In this document: positions 46,640 to 55,100 of the stretch, piece by piece
How positions within the stretch are numbered: the stretch's first letter is position 1
How the letters are laid out: every line of letters begins with the position of its first letter
Assembly: GCA_963815135.1 (NCBI GenBank)
Contig: CAWFFO010000006.1
Coordinates: 248,001-312,000 of the forward strand
Length of the DNA: 64,000 nt
Reading direction: 5' to 3'
Origin: CAIWTU01 sp963815135
GTDB taxonomy: Bacteria; Desulfobacterota; Desulfuromonadia; Geobacterales; Geobacteraceae
Made by a program: the position numbers and the translations under genes
Notes under the pieces: generated by a model
Told to the model about the DNA's origin: nothing
What the model saw: only the letters and a program-made list of their open reading frames with translations
Database searches by the model: none

Positions 46640-46782
46640 CTAGCAAAGCGGAGAACATAGAAAACTACCGGGCCGCAAAGGCTGCTGTCGCAAAATTCTT
46701 TGAGATGCCTCCCTCGGAGTCACTCTACTCCATGCTGGCTGCAATTAAGGGTGGCGAAGAGTTTGGCGCTATATTCCGGCGA

Positions 46783-46851
46783 AACTAACACGTCGCTCCA
46801 TCCGACGTCGGACCGCCAAGCGGTCCTCCGCGGCTGAGCTAGGCGTTGAGC
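46783..46851 (+). repeat. attC recombination site
   Basis: 69 bases from AACTAAC (R'') to GTTGAGC (R'), the latter fitting GTTRRRY. The inner arm GGACCGC/GCGGTCC pairs perfectly and outer arms pair imperfectly, as in attC. It overlaps the stop codon of the interrupted metallopeptidase and precedes the next small gene. Confidence 0.75.
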
Positions 46852-46872
46852 AAGAGAACAGAAGGAAGAAAA

Positions 46873-47097
46873 ATGACGAAACGTAAAATGACTCCTGCAG
46901 AAAAAAGAGAAAAGAAGAAACGTCAGCAGGAGTTTATGACCTTATTTATCAACGGGAAGCAAAAGAGGGTTAAACGCCCACCGACAATTGATGGCATTGA
47001 TATAGAAGATTTTATTAAAAGAAACGCAGACCCTATATGGTTACACCAAAATGAGATGTGGGAGCACATTGGTACAGACCCGCTGGAAGAGGAGTGA
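46873..47097 (+). CDS. Small hypothetical cassette protein
   Basis: A 74-residue, very lysine-rich protein (MTPAEKREKKKRQQEFMTLFINGKQKRVKRP) with an acidic tail (DPLEEE). The ATG at 46873 follows AAGGAAG, 22 bases after the attC core, normal for a cassette gene. I do not know the family; the basic half suggests nucleic-acid contact. Confidence 0.6.
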   Translation: MTKRKMTPAEKREKKKRQQEFMTLFINGKQKRVKRPPTIDGIDIEDFIKRNADPIWLHQNEMWEHIGTDPLEEE

Positions 47098-47134
47098 ATG
47101 GTGCCGTCGATCAGAAGCTTGCACTTCCAACGTA

Positions 47135-47446
47135 TCAGGCGGCGAGCAATTCTTTTAAAATCTCCGGATTCTTGATCGCAATGGTGATGAGGGATTTCGC
47201 CGCGCCTGACGGCGTCCGGCGCCCTTGCTCCCATTCCTGGAGAGTTCGCAGAGATACCCCGAGCAAATGAGCAAATTCACTCTGGGAGAGCCCAATCTTG
47301 AGTCGGGCTGAAGCCAAAGGAGAAACATCAACGTTGGAAACCCGTCCAACCTTGCCAGACTTGATATCACGCACGGCTTGGAGCAGTTCCTCGCCGATGT
47401 TTCGCTTTGCATCTCGTTCACGCAGTTCTTTTTCATCGAGTGGCAT
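47135..47446 (-). CDS. higA: HigA-2-like antitoxin
   Basis: A 103-residue Xre-type helix-turn-helix antitoxin (LKIGLSQSEFAHLLGVSLRTLQEWEQGRRTPSGAAKSL) resembling HigA-2 of the Vibrio cholerae superintegron. It overlaps the toxin by 14 bases; toxin-first order is typical for hig. It should neutralise the toxin and repress the operon. It is read against the array and needs its own promoter. Confidence 0.9.
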   Translation of the reverse strand: MPLDEKELRERDAKRNIGEELLQAVRDIKSGKVGRVSNVDVSPLASARLKIGLSQSEFAHLLGVSLRTLQEWEQGRRTPSGAAKSLITIAIKNPEILKELLAA

Positions 47447-47753
47447 TTTTCATCTCCTCTTTGAGTGCCTTGAGAATATGGCCGGGGATACTATCAATTG
47501 CACTTTTTGCATATATTACCAGCAACCAAATTTCTCCGGCTTCTGTTTGGACAAAATATAGAATCCTGACGCCGCCACTCTTGCCGGTCCCACGACGTTT
47601 CCACCGAACCTTGCGAATTCCACCGGAACCGCGTACCACAGCGCCCACATCAGGATTGGCTGCAAGGAATAATTGGAAAGTCCTGTACTCTTCGTCGGTC
47701 AGGTAATCATGAACCTGTTTTGTAAAAAGCGGCGACTCGACAAAAGTGATCAT
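47433..47753 (-). CDS. higB: HigB-2-like RelE-family toxin
   Basis: A 106-residue ribosome-dependent mRNA interferase of the RelE/HigB-2 type: ITFVESPLFTKQVHDYLTDEEYRTFQLFL, then GSGGIRKVRWKRRGTGKSGGVRILYF and LLVIYAKS. Toxin precedes antitoxin. The start is ATG 47753 (an ATG six codons earlier is possible). On the minus strand TTGACT and TATAGT with a 16-base spacer lie just before it, so the message may be nearly leaderless. Confidence 0.9.
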   Translation of the reverse strand: MITFVESPLFTKQVHDYLTDEEYRTFQLFLAANPDVGAVVRGSGGIRKVRWKRRGTGKSGGVRILYFVQTEAGEIWLLVIYAKSAIDSIPGHILKALKEEMKNATR

Positions 47754-47812
47754 GAGTTTACTATACGGCATTGACGTATAAAGTCAACATGTAAGTTCAA
47801 AAACTTCAAAGT

Positions 47813-47859
47813 GCTCAACGCACAACACCGGTCGAACCGGTGTGCTCTTAGCGTTGGGT
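47813..47859 (+). repeat. attC recombination site
   Basis: 47 bases from GCTCAAC to GTTGGGT, both perfect core sites. ACACCGGT/ACCGGTGT and AACGC/GCGTT form the stem. Short but well formed. It separates the HigBA cassette from the next gene. Confidence 0.82.
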
Positions 47860-47867
47860 GACAAGTA

Positions 47868-48563
47868 ATGATGAAAAATTTGACAACAAAACTACTGTCA
47901 AAAAACAAGAGCGAATGGATCATCCTATTGGGCTTCCTGATCTATTTCATCGCAGACCTTGCGCTTGGCAGATTTAAATTCGATCTGCTGAATCTTACCC
48001 CCCAAGTTGCATTCATTGAATGGCTGCTTCGTGCCTTACGGGATTTGGGACTTACTGCTGCAATAGCAACAATGATTATTGCAGGAATTAGACTTATCCG
48101 AAAAGAAGGTCTTACATTCAAACGTCTGATATTACCGGCCGTAGGTATTTGCATTGCCGGCGGCTGGTTATTGATAAGTTTCTATGGTTATCAAGCCTTT
48201 GTCACGCTTCCGGATTTGCACAGAACCCCAGACACAATTCGTAAAAAAATGGAAACCAACATAAATTCAGGAACTCTCAGCCCTGAAAAGAAAGCAAAAA
48301 GAAGCAAGTTTTACGCATATTTGAGATTTCAGGAGGATGGAGTTCAAATCAATTACTTCACCCCAGATGGCAAGGAAGAACTATACAATCCAACAGAAAA
48401 AGAGAAGAAAGTGCGGAATGATCTTCTAAAGACACAAAGACTGATCAAATGGATGACCAGAAGCCTCTATTTGTCAATTTTCTTTTGGGTAGTTGTCATT
48501 GCCGTTAGCCTTGCTGTTGGACTACTTACCCCTGTCAAAAAAGAAAACCCAACATCGGCTTAG
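47868..48563 (+). CDS. Hypothetical membrane protein in a cassette
   Basis: A 231-residue protein with three N-terminal helices (WIILLGFLIYFIADLAL, LGLTAAIATMIIAGIRL, LILPAVGICIAGGWLLISFY), a cytoplasmic or periplasmic lysine-rich domain (about 105-190) and a fourth helix near the end (YLSIFFWVVVIAVSLAVGLL). It starts nine bases after an attC core and ends before another attC, so it is a complete cassette. Unknown family. Confidence 0.7.
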   Translation: MMKNLTTKLLSKNKSEWIILLGFLIYFIADLALGRFKFDLLNLTPQVAFIEWLLRALRDLGLTAAIATMIIAGIRLIRKEGLTFKRLILPAVGICIAGGWLLISFYGYQAFVTLPDLHRTPDTIRKKMETNINSGTLSPEKKAKRSKFYAYLRFQEDGVQINYFTPDGKEELYNPTEKEKKVRNDLLKTQRLIKWMTRSLYLSIFFWVVVIAVSLAVGLLTPVKKENPTSA

Positions 48564-48614
48564 ACACTGCTGACCCCTTTCCAGAATGGGAAAACAGCAT
48601 AAAAAGGAAAAGCG

Positions 48615-48673
48615 GGCTTAACGGGCTTCCGACCCGCCCAAGGAACCGGCGGGTCAAAGCCATGACCGTTGAC
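48615..48673 (+). repeat. attC recombination site
   Basis: 59 bases from GCTTAAC to GTTGACC (one mismatch from GTTRRRY). GACCCGCC/GGCGGGTC and GGCTT/AAGCC give the expected two-part stem with an unpaired middle. Confidence 0.75.
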
Positions 48674-48686
48674 CACAGGGGATTTG

Positions 48687-48911
48687 ATGAGTAATAAAAA
48701 TGAAGATTGGGTGACCACAAAAAGGAAGTATTGTCTGACGGATGTACAAATTCAAATGGCTAGGGAACTCGGTATGAATCCCAGGAAATTCGGAAGCCTC
48801 GCAAACCAGAAACAAGAAAAATGGAAAACACCATTAGCTGATTTTATCGAAGAGCTTTACTACAAAAGATTCAGAAAAGAGAAGCCGGACTCTATTCGGA
48901 AAATGACGTGA
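48687..48911 (+). CDS. Small hypothetical cassette protein
   Basis: A 74-residue basic protein (MSNKNEDWVTTKRKYCLTDVQIQMARELGMNP...). The ATG at 48687 is preceded by GGGGA and lies 14 bases after the attC core. I have seen short proteins with TDVQIQMARELGM-like segments in integron cassettes, but know no role. A lone GTTGAGC at 48924-48930 follows; its left partner is not visible. Confidence 0.6.
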   Translation: MSNKNEDWVTTKRKYCLTDVQIQMARELGMNPRKFGSLANQKQEKWKTPLADFIEELYYKRFRKEKPDSIRKMT

Positions 48912-48942
48912 GCGTTTGCAGCGTTGAGCTCTTTAGAAATCT

Positions 48943-49233
48943 TCAAGCCGCCGACTCCAGTTTAAGCGGTTCAACCTTTGGAAGCGGTTTCTGCGATGCT
49001 TGCCAGAGATCCCATTTGGCTTGGTTCACAAGCCATGACTCCGGCGTAGTTCCGGTCAGCAGGCCAACCTTTATCGCCATATCAGCGGTCATGGCTGTAT
49101 GGCCATTCAACAACCGAGAAAGATGAGGCCGCGATACACCCAAACGAGCCGCGACTTCGCCTATGCTCATTTCCTCCGGCAGGAATTCACGGAGTACTTC
49201 GCCGGAATGTGCGGGATTATGCATGCGTGCCAT
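48943..49233 (-). CDS. higA: HigA-family antitoxin (orphaned)
   Basis: A 96-residue HigA/VapA-type antitoxin with the motif HSGEVLREFLPEEMSIGEVAARLGVSRPHLSRLLNGH and a typical tail. It is from a different branch than the HigA at 47135. Its toxin gene upstream survives only as a 3' fragment, so the antitoxin may now have no partner. Read against the array. Confidence 0.9.
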   Translation of the reverse strand: MARMHNPAHSGEVLREFLPEEMSIGEVAARLGVSRPHLSRLLNGHTAMTADMAIKVGLLTGTTPESWLVNQAKWDLWQASQKPLPKVEPLKLESAA

Positions 49234-49244
49234 ATAAATCTCCT

Positions 49245-49349
49245 TTAGTGATAATCCTGGTAATCAACCAAGACGGCATCTTGCCCCTCAAATGAGAAAG
49301 TGAGGCGCCAGTTGCCATTGACCGTTATCGCCCAATGATCGGCTAGTTA
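49245..49349 (-). pseudogene. higB: HigB toxin, 3' fragment
   Basis: The last 33 codons of a HigB-type toxin are recognisable (LADHWAITVNGNWRLTFSF, ending LVDYQDYH and a stop at 49247-49245), 11 bases before the HigA start. The N-terminal two thirds are replaced by the group II intron fragment, so the toxin is dead. Confidence 0.82.
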
Positions 49350-49393
49350 TCGCGCCAAGCGAAGCTTGGCTCATCTGGCAGGGTGAAAGTTAT
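49350..49393 (+). mobile_element. Group II intron 5' fragment
   Basis: About 42 bases match the first bases of the intron at 39551 with few changes (TCGCGCCAAGCGAAGCTTGG, then GGCAGGGTGAAAGT). The similarity stops there. It is the leftover end of a second, related intron that was cut off by rearrangement. Confidence 0.75.
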
Positions 49394-49400
49394 ATGAAAC

Positions 49401-49497
49401 AGAAGAATACACCGCCCGGGGACCTTATCTGCATTTCAGCCTGAAGTTCTACCAGAACTCCGCCAAAGACGCTGCCAATTGGCTCAATCACCAGTGA
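49401..49497 (+). pseudogene. 3' tail of a paralogue of the giant surface-protein gene
   Basis: The segment encodes EEYTARGPYLHFSLKF then YQNSAKDAANWLNHQ and a stop. It matches the end of the gene at 27419-33409 with about 88 percent base identity and the same reading frame. No upstream part remains. It is therefore the end of a second giant gene that was lost or replaced when the island formed. Confidence 0.88.
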
Positions 49498-49524
49498 ATC
49501 CATGTTCCGGTATCTTTTTCAGGG

Positions 49525-50127
49525 TCAGATGAACTCCCTGATTACCTCGGCTATTTTTTCCGGGCTGTCATCCTGATGGAACAGATAACGAACTTTCCCC
49601 TGCCTGTCGATGAGATAAACGATATTGGTGTGGTTGATGATGTACCCAAGGGCGGATTTGGTGGGGACCTTTTCATAAGACGCGTTGTAGGAGTGGACCA
49701 CCGTATCGATTTGCGCTTTTGTCCCGGTCAGGCCCACGGCGTTAACGTCGAAATACCCAAGATATTCCTTCAGCCTGGCAGAGGTGTCGCGTTGCGGATC
49801 GACCGTTACGAAAACGGTCAGCACCTTTTTGCTGGCCGGGCCCAGAAGGGTCCGGGACCGGGCCAATTTGGCCAGTGTCAACGGGCAGACGTCCGGACAG
49901 GAGGTATAGCCGAAAAAGAGGAGGACGACTTTGCCCCGCTGGTCCCTGAGATGAAAAATTTTTCCGTTATCCTCACTAAGTGTAAAATCCCCGCCGGGAT
50001 TAAACGAACTTTCAATTCCGGGCGGGACCGGCTTCAGGGAGGAATAAGCCCAATAGATACCAAGGATGATCAACAAGACTATTGCCGTTGACAATATCGA
50101 TAATATCAGTGTTTGTTTTGTCCGCAT
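49525..50127 (-). CDS. SCO1/SenC-family copper chaperone
   Basis: A 200-residue thioredoxin-fold protein with one N-terminal helix. Copper-binding residues are present: CPDVCP (C-x-x-x-C) and a histidine in IINHTNIVYLID. SCO proteins deliver or reduce copper for the CuA site of subunit II, such as the coxB product at 2094. The ATG at 50127 follows GGAGAACCC; upstream ATGs overlap the site. Second gene after the PCuAC protein. Confidence 0.93.
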   Translation of the reverse strand: MRTKQTLILSILSTAIVLLIILGIYWAYSSLKPVPPGIESSFNPGGDFTLSEDNGKIFHLRDQRGKVVLLFFGYTSCPDVCPLTLAKLARSRTLLGPASKKVLTVFVTVDPQRDTSARLKEYLGYFDVNAVGLTGTKAQIDTVVHSYNASYEKVPTKSALGYIINHTNIVYLIDRQGKVRYLFHQDDSPEKIAEVIREFI

Positions 50128-50163
50128 CGGGTTCTCCATCCGCAGTTGATGCATCCTTGTAGA

Positions 50164-50622
50164 TCAGCTGTCATCGCCCCATTTGCGGACAACTGCTTTT
50201 ATTTTCAAATGCTTCCCGCCATCAAAATCGAGAACCAGAGGTATGATTTCACCATCTTTCAGAGGCCTGAGCAGATTAATGATCATGAGGTGAAAACCGT
50301 CCGGCTTGAGGACAAGGCTTTTTCCGGCGGGAATCCGGAGGCTGGCGACCTGCTTCATCACCATCATGTCGCCAACCTGCTCCATCCGGTGGATCTCCAC
50401 GGTCCGGGCAACTTCGGTGCCTGCCGATTGCAGGACAAGATCCGCACCCGTATTGTTTTCAATCGTCATATATGCCGCAGTATTTTTCATTGTGGGCGGC
50501 ATGGCCCGCACCCAGGCATGGCTGACGACTATCTTTGCGCCTGCTTCCCGGGCAGGTGCGGTGCCTGGAAAGAGCAGAATCGAGCCGATGATAAATAATA
50601 AGAGACAGCGATGAATCTTCAT
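50164..50622 (-). CDS. Periplasmic copper chaperone PCu(A)C
   Basis: A 152-residue secreted protein with a signal peptide (IHRCLLLFIIGSILLFPGTAPA). The Cu(I) site H-x10-M-x21-H-x-M is visible: EIHRMEQVGDMMVM and GFHLMIINL. It passes copper to SCO or directly to CuA. It precedes the SCO gene by 36 bases in the same transcript, behind a good promoter. A GTG four codons upstream is an alternative start. Confidence 0.93.
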   Translation of the reverse strand: MKIHRCLLLFIIGSILLFPGTAPAREAGAKIVVSHAWVRAMPPTMKNTAAYMTIENNTGADLVLQSAGTEVARTVEIHRMEQVGDMMVMKQVASLRIPAGKSLVLKPDGFHLMIINLLRPLKDGEIIPLVLDFDGGKHLKIKAVVRKWGDDS

Positions 50623-50659
50623 GAGTTTTTCCACTAAACAGGTAAAAGAATTTCAGGCA

Positions 50660-50687
50660 ATTATAGCACCCTGAAGCCCGATTTCAA
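50660..50687 (-). promoter_or_regulatory. Promoter of the PCuAC-SCO operon
   Basis: Read on the minus strand, TTGAAA and a perfect extended -10 (TGCTATAAT) are spaced by 16 bases, about 40 bases before the PCuAC start. Confidence 0.7.
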
Positions 50688-50726
50688 CGCGCGCATTTCT
50701 CTTTATACCCTGAATTCCGCTCACTG

Positions 50727-50735
50727 TGCTAGAAT
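50727..50735 (+). promoter_or_regulatory. Extended -10 promoter for the flavodiiron gene
   Basis: TGCTAGAAT is an extended -10 element 75 bases before the flavodiiron start, with no clear -35 box. Confidence 0.45.
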
Positions 50736-50809
50736 AATAAAAATCGGATGAAGCATCCGGCGATGAAGTATGATTTGCGAGATCTTTACAATAAGAGGAG
50801 GAAAGCAGC

Positions 50810-52054
50810 ATGCGCGCATCAGAGGTGACCAACGGCATTTACCGTCTTTCAGCGAATCTCGGTTCCGATATCCTGTTCGAGGGGATCTGGCCGCTGCCCC
50901 ACGGGGCAGCGATGAATTCATATATAGTCAAGGGGCGGGATGTGGCCATCGTCGACGGGGTCTGCGGGTGGGACGGCGTACCCGAAACGCTGTATGCCCA
51001 GATGGAGCAGATCGGTGTCGATGTGAAGGATATCCGCTACGTGGTCATAAACCACACTGAACCGGACCACACCGGCTGGATCAAATCGTTCCTGGAGATC
51101 ACCAGTGATTTCGAGGTGGTAATCACCCAGAAGGGGCTGGACCTGGCAAAAGCCTTCTACAATCTTGATGTTAAATACCGGATCGTGACTTCAGGCGACA
51201 GCATCGATCTGGGCGGTGGCAAGAAGCTCGTGTTCGAGGAAACTCCGAACGTCCACTGGCCCGACACCATGGTGACCTTTGAGCCCTCCACCGGCACCCT
51301 CATGCCTTGCGATGCTTTCGGCACCTTCGGCGCCATCGGCGACGCTCCCTGCGACGACCAGCTGAGCGAGGAGCAGCTGCGTTTTTTCGAGGAGGAAGCA
51401 TTGCGCTATTACGCCAACATCGTAGCCCGGTTTTCACCGTCCGTTATCCGGGCCATCGAGAAAGTCAAGACGCTGGACGTCCGTATCATCGCGCCTGGGC
51501 ACGGCCCGATCTGGCGCAAGGACCCGCAAAGGATCGTCCGGCTTTACGAACGGTTCTCGAATTTCGGAAAAGGGGTCGCGGAGCCGGTTGTAACGGTCCT
51601 GTGGGGAACGATGTACGGCAATACCGGCAATGCGGTTCCGTCCGTGGTAAAGGGCATTGCCGCCGAGGGAGTGGAAACCATAGTTCATCAGGTGCCGCAG
51701 ACCCATATCAGCGATATACTGGCTTCGGCGTGGAAATCCACCGGCATCGTGCTGGCCATGCCGACGTACGAATACAAGATGTTCCCGCCCATGGCCGAGG
51801 TGGTCGACGAGCTGGGCCGCAAAAGCGTCGCCGGCCGGCAGGCTTTCCGGATGGGCAGCTTCGGCTGGTCGGGCGGAGCGCAGCGCGAACTTGACGAGAT
51901 TATCGATCGGCACAAGATGGAGTGGCATTTCCTGGAGCCGGTGGAATTCAAGGGCGCAGCCTCGGAGGAACAGCTGCAGTTGATTTACCAGCGCGGCCAG
52001 GAACTGGCGCGGAAAGTTAAGGAAAACGCATTGCCCGTCGAAGTAAGGAGTTAA
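50810..52054 (+). CDS. Flavodiiron protein (FprA/A-type flavoprotein)
   Basis: A 414-residue flavodiiron protein that reduces oxygen or nitric oxide to water or nitrous oxide. The metallo-beta-lactamase domain holds diiron ligands H-x-E-x-D-H in NHTEPDHTGW, plus later PNVHWPDTM, PCDAFGTFG and APGHGPIW. A flavodoxin domain follows with the FMN loop (GTMYGNTGNA). Size and order are those of the two-domain class A type; it would need rubredoxin as donor. AAGAGGAGG precedes the ATG. Likely part of oxygen defence, with the rubrerythrin nearby. Confidence 0.94.
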   Translation: MRASEVTNGIYRLSANLGSDILFEGIWPLPHGAAMNSYIVKGRDVAIVDGVCGWDGVPETLYAQMEQIGVDVKDIRYVVINHTEPDHTGWIKSFLEITSDFEVVITQKGLDLAKAFYNLDVKYRIVTSGDSIDLGGGKKLVFEETPNVHWPDTMVTFEPSTGTLMPCDAFGTFGAIGDAPCDDQLSEEQLRFFEEEALRYYANIVARFSPSVIRAIEKVKTLDVRIIAPGHGPIWRKDPQRIVRLYERFSNFGKGVAEPVVTVLWGTMYGNTGNAVPSVVKGIAAEGVETIVHQVPQTHISDILASAWKSTGIVLAMPTYEYKMFPPMAEVVDELGRKSVAGRQAFRMGSFGWSGGAQRELDEIIDRHKMEWHFLEPVEFKGAASEEQLQLIYQRGQELARKVKENALPVEVRS

Positions 52055-52143
52055 GGATAAGGAGTCAGGAGGTTATAGTTTTGTATAAGATAAAGTTTTT
52101 GCACCTCACTATTCACTTCTCACTTCTCACTTTGTTTAATTGA

Positions 52144-55100
52144 ATGTCAGACGATACCATTTCCATAAAAGGTGCCCGCCAGAATAATCTGAAAGGCTTC
52201 GACCTCGAAATTCCTCTCGGGAAGATGACCGTCATCACCGGTGTTTCCGGTTCGGGCAAGTCGTCGCTTGCCTTCGATACTGTTTACGCCGAGGGGCAGC
52301 GGCGCTACGTGGAAACCTTCTCTCCCTATGCCCGCCAGTTCCTGGACCGGATGGACCGTCCGAGTGTCGACAGGATCGAAGGCATTCCCCCCGCCATTGC
52401 CATTGACCAGACCAACCCGGTTCGCACCTCGCGCTCCACGGTGGGTACGATGACCGAGCTTAGCGACCACCTGAAGCTCCTCTTCGCCAGGGCGGCACGA
52501 CTCTACTGCAGGAGATGCGGCAGGCGGGTGGAGCGCGATACCCCCGACAGTATCGCCGATAAGTTCCTGGCGCTTGATAATGCTGAGACAAAAAATGTCC
52601 TGGTCGTCTTTTCCGTTCCGGTTCCGGAAAATTTCTCAGTCGAAGAGGTAAAAGGCTTTCTTGCCGGCCAGGGATATACCCGTATTCACCACGAGAGCGA
52701 ACAGCTTATTGAAGTGATCCAGGACCGGGTGAGTGTCGCCCCGGAAAAACGGGCGCGACTCGTGGAAGCCCTGGAAGGGGCGCTGCACGGAGGCAGGGGA
52801 CGGGTCCTCATTTATCCCGTCGGACCTAACGGAAGTCCGGAGGGTCCGCTGCGCTTTTCAAGTGATCTCCATTGTCCCGACTGCGACATAACCTACCAGG
52901 ACCCGCAGTCTAACCTCTTCTCCTTCAACTCCCCCATTGGCGCCTGTCCCGCCTGCCGCGGCTTCGGCCGCACCATCGGCATCGACCACGGGCTGGTGAT
53001 CCCCGACGGTGCGAAAACCCTGGCGGAAGGCGCGGTGCGACCGTGGCAGACCGAGAGTTACCGGGAGTGCCAGGACGACCTGGTGCGCTTTGCCAGGAAA
53101 CGTGGCATCCCGACCGATATCCCGTGGCGACAGCTGGACGAATCGCAACGGGTGTGGGTGATCGAGGGAGAAGGGTCATGGGAGGACGGGCTCTGGTACG
53201 GGGTGCGCCGTTTCTTCGAATGGCTGGAGACCAAGAGTTACAGGATGCACATCCGGGTGCTCCTCTCCAAGTACCGCTCCTACACGGTCTGCCCGGACTG
53301 CCGGGGCGCGCGCCTCAAGCCCGATGCCCTCTTGTGGCGTCTGGGCGGCAAGGAGAAAGCCGACCGCGTCCTGGAGCCGACACAACGCTTCCGTCCTGCC
53401 GGGGTCGAGTATTCCGATACAGTACTGCAAAAGCTTCCCGGTCTCAGTCTCCACGATATTGTCCTGCTGCCCATGGAGCGCTGCCGCGCCTTCTTCGAAG
53501 AGCTTGCCCTTCCGGCCCCTCTCGACGAGGCGGCGGAGCTTCTCCTGCGAGAGATCAGGACCAGGCTCGGCTACCTGGTGGAGGTGGGTCTCTCCTATCT
53601 GACCCTGGACCGGCAGTCCCGCACCCTGTCGGGGGGAGAGGTGCAGCGCATCAACCTGACCACCGCCCTGGGGACATCGCTGGTGAACACCCTGTTCGTC
53701 CTCGACGAACCCTCCATCGGCCTGCATCCGCGCGACATGGGGAAGGTGGTCGGGGTGCTGCGGAAACTTCGCGACGCGGGGAACACCCTGCTGGTTGTCG
53801 AGCACGATCCACAGGTGATGCTGGCCGCCGACCGGATTCTCGACCTCGGCCCGGGTCCCGGAGAACGGGGAGGGGAGCTGGTTTTCTTCGGCGCTCCGGC
53901 GGCGATGCTGCGGGAGAAAAACTCGATTACCGGCCAATATCTGTCCGGCAGGAAGCAAGTGAATGCAGACGGGTACCAGGATTTCGCTTCTGCCGGGAAG
54001 GAGACTGTTCCGACGGAGGATTGTCCGGCAATCGAAATTATCGGGGCATCAGCCAACAACCTCAAGGGGATTGATATCCGGATTCCGCTGGGGCGGCTGG
54101 TCTGCGTTACCGGCGTTTCCGGTTCCGGTAAATCGACGCTGGTTCAGGATGTGCTTTACCGGGGACTCCTCAAGCACCTCGGCCGCCCGACCGAGCAGCC
54201 CGGAGAGCATAAAGGGATTCTGGGGCACGGGATGATAGGAGAAGTGGTCATGGTGGACCAGTCCCCCATCGGCCGCACCACCCGCTCCAACCCGGCCAGT
54301 TACGTGGGGGCCTTCGATGCTGTCCGCAAGCTGTTAGCTGCGGACCCCGTCGCCAAAGAACGCGGCTACACGGCAGGCACTTTCAGTTTCAACAGCGGAA
54401 CCGGCCGCTGTCCCGCCTGCGGCGGTAACGGTTTTGAGCATGTGGAGATGCAGTTCCTTTCCGACGTCTACCTGCGCTGCCCCGACTGCGACGGCCGCCG
54501 TTACCGGTCCGAAGTCCTGGAGGTGCGGCTGGTTTCCTCGTCGGGGGGCAGGACCGCATCCATAGCCGACGTCCTGGATATGACGGTGGGGGAAGCTGTC
54601 GGATTTTTCGCCGATCGGCCGGAAGTGCTGCGCGGGCTCGAACCGCTGGAAGGCGTGGGGCTCGGCTACCTGCGTCTCGGCCAGCCTGTACCGACCCTCT
54701 CCGGCGGCGAGGCCCAGCGGCTGAAACTGGCCGGACACCTGGCCAAGGCCGGAACGGGGAGAAAATCACGCCAGTCCCCAGCCCCTGGTCCCCGGTCCCT
54801 GTTTTTATTCGACGAGCCCACAACCGGCCTGCATTTCGAGGACATCGCCCGGCTGCTCGGCGCCTTCCGGAGGCTGCTGGACGCCGGTCATTCCCTTTTG
54901 GTGGTGGAACACAACCTTGACGTGATCCGGGCCGCCGACTGGCTGATCGATCTCGGCCCCGAGGGGGGAGACGGGGGAGGGCGGCTGGTGTGTGCAGGTA
55001 CCCCCTCGCAGGTCGAAGACTGCCGGGAAAGCCATACTGGCCGGGCTCTCAGGAAGTTCGATAAAGAGCTGGAGACCCTGGTCAGGGCTTCTCACCGGAC

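Larger units (their letters stand above)
41613..46788 (+). pseudogene. HExxH metallopeptidase-like cassette gene, split by IS21 and IS1182 elements
   Basis: Removing the two insertion elements and one copy of each target duplication joins 41613-42072, 44906-45029 and 46644-46788 into one clean 242-codon frame. The product has one N-terminal helix (YVLLALLVAASVTAYAYAYIV) and a central HELVHAE motif, so it may be a membrane-anchored zinc peptidase; the join restores IPVWFDEGAAM, a common third-ligand (glutamate) region. The end is IFRRN at the R'' core of an attC site, which identifies it as a gene cassette. It is now inactive. Confidence 0.85.

Noticed and set aside
48905..48930. GTTGAGC near 48924 as a full attC
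   Set aside because: No left core or foldable arms upstream; at most a leftover half-site.
53043..54074. Long proline/arginine-rich frame inside uvrA
   Set aside because: Shadow frame of uvrA in another phase; the ABC motifs lie in the main frame.
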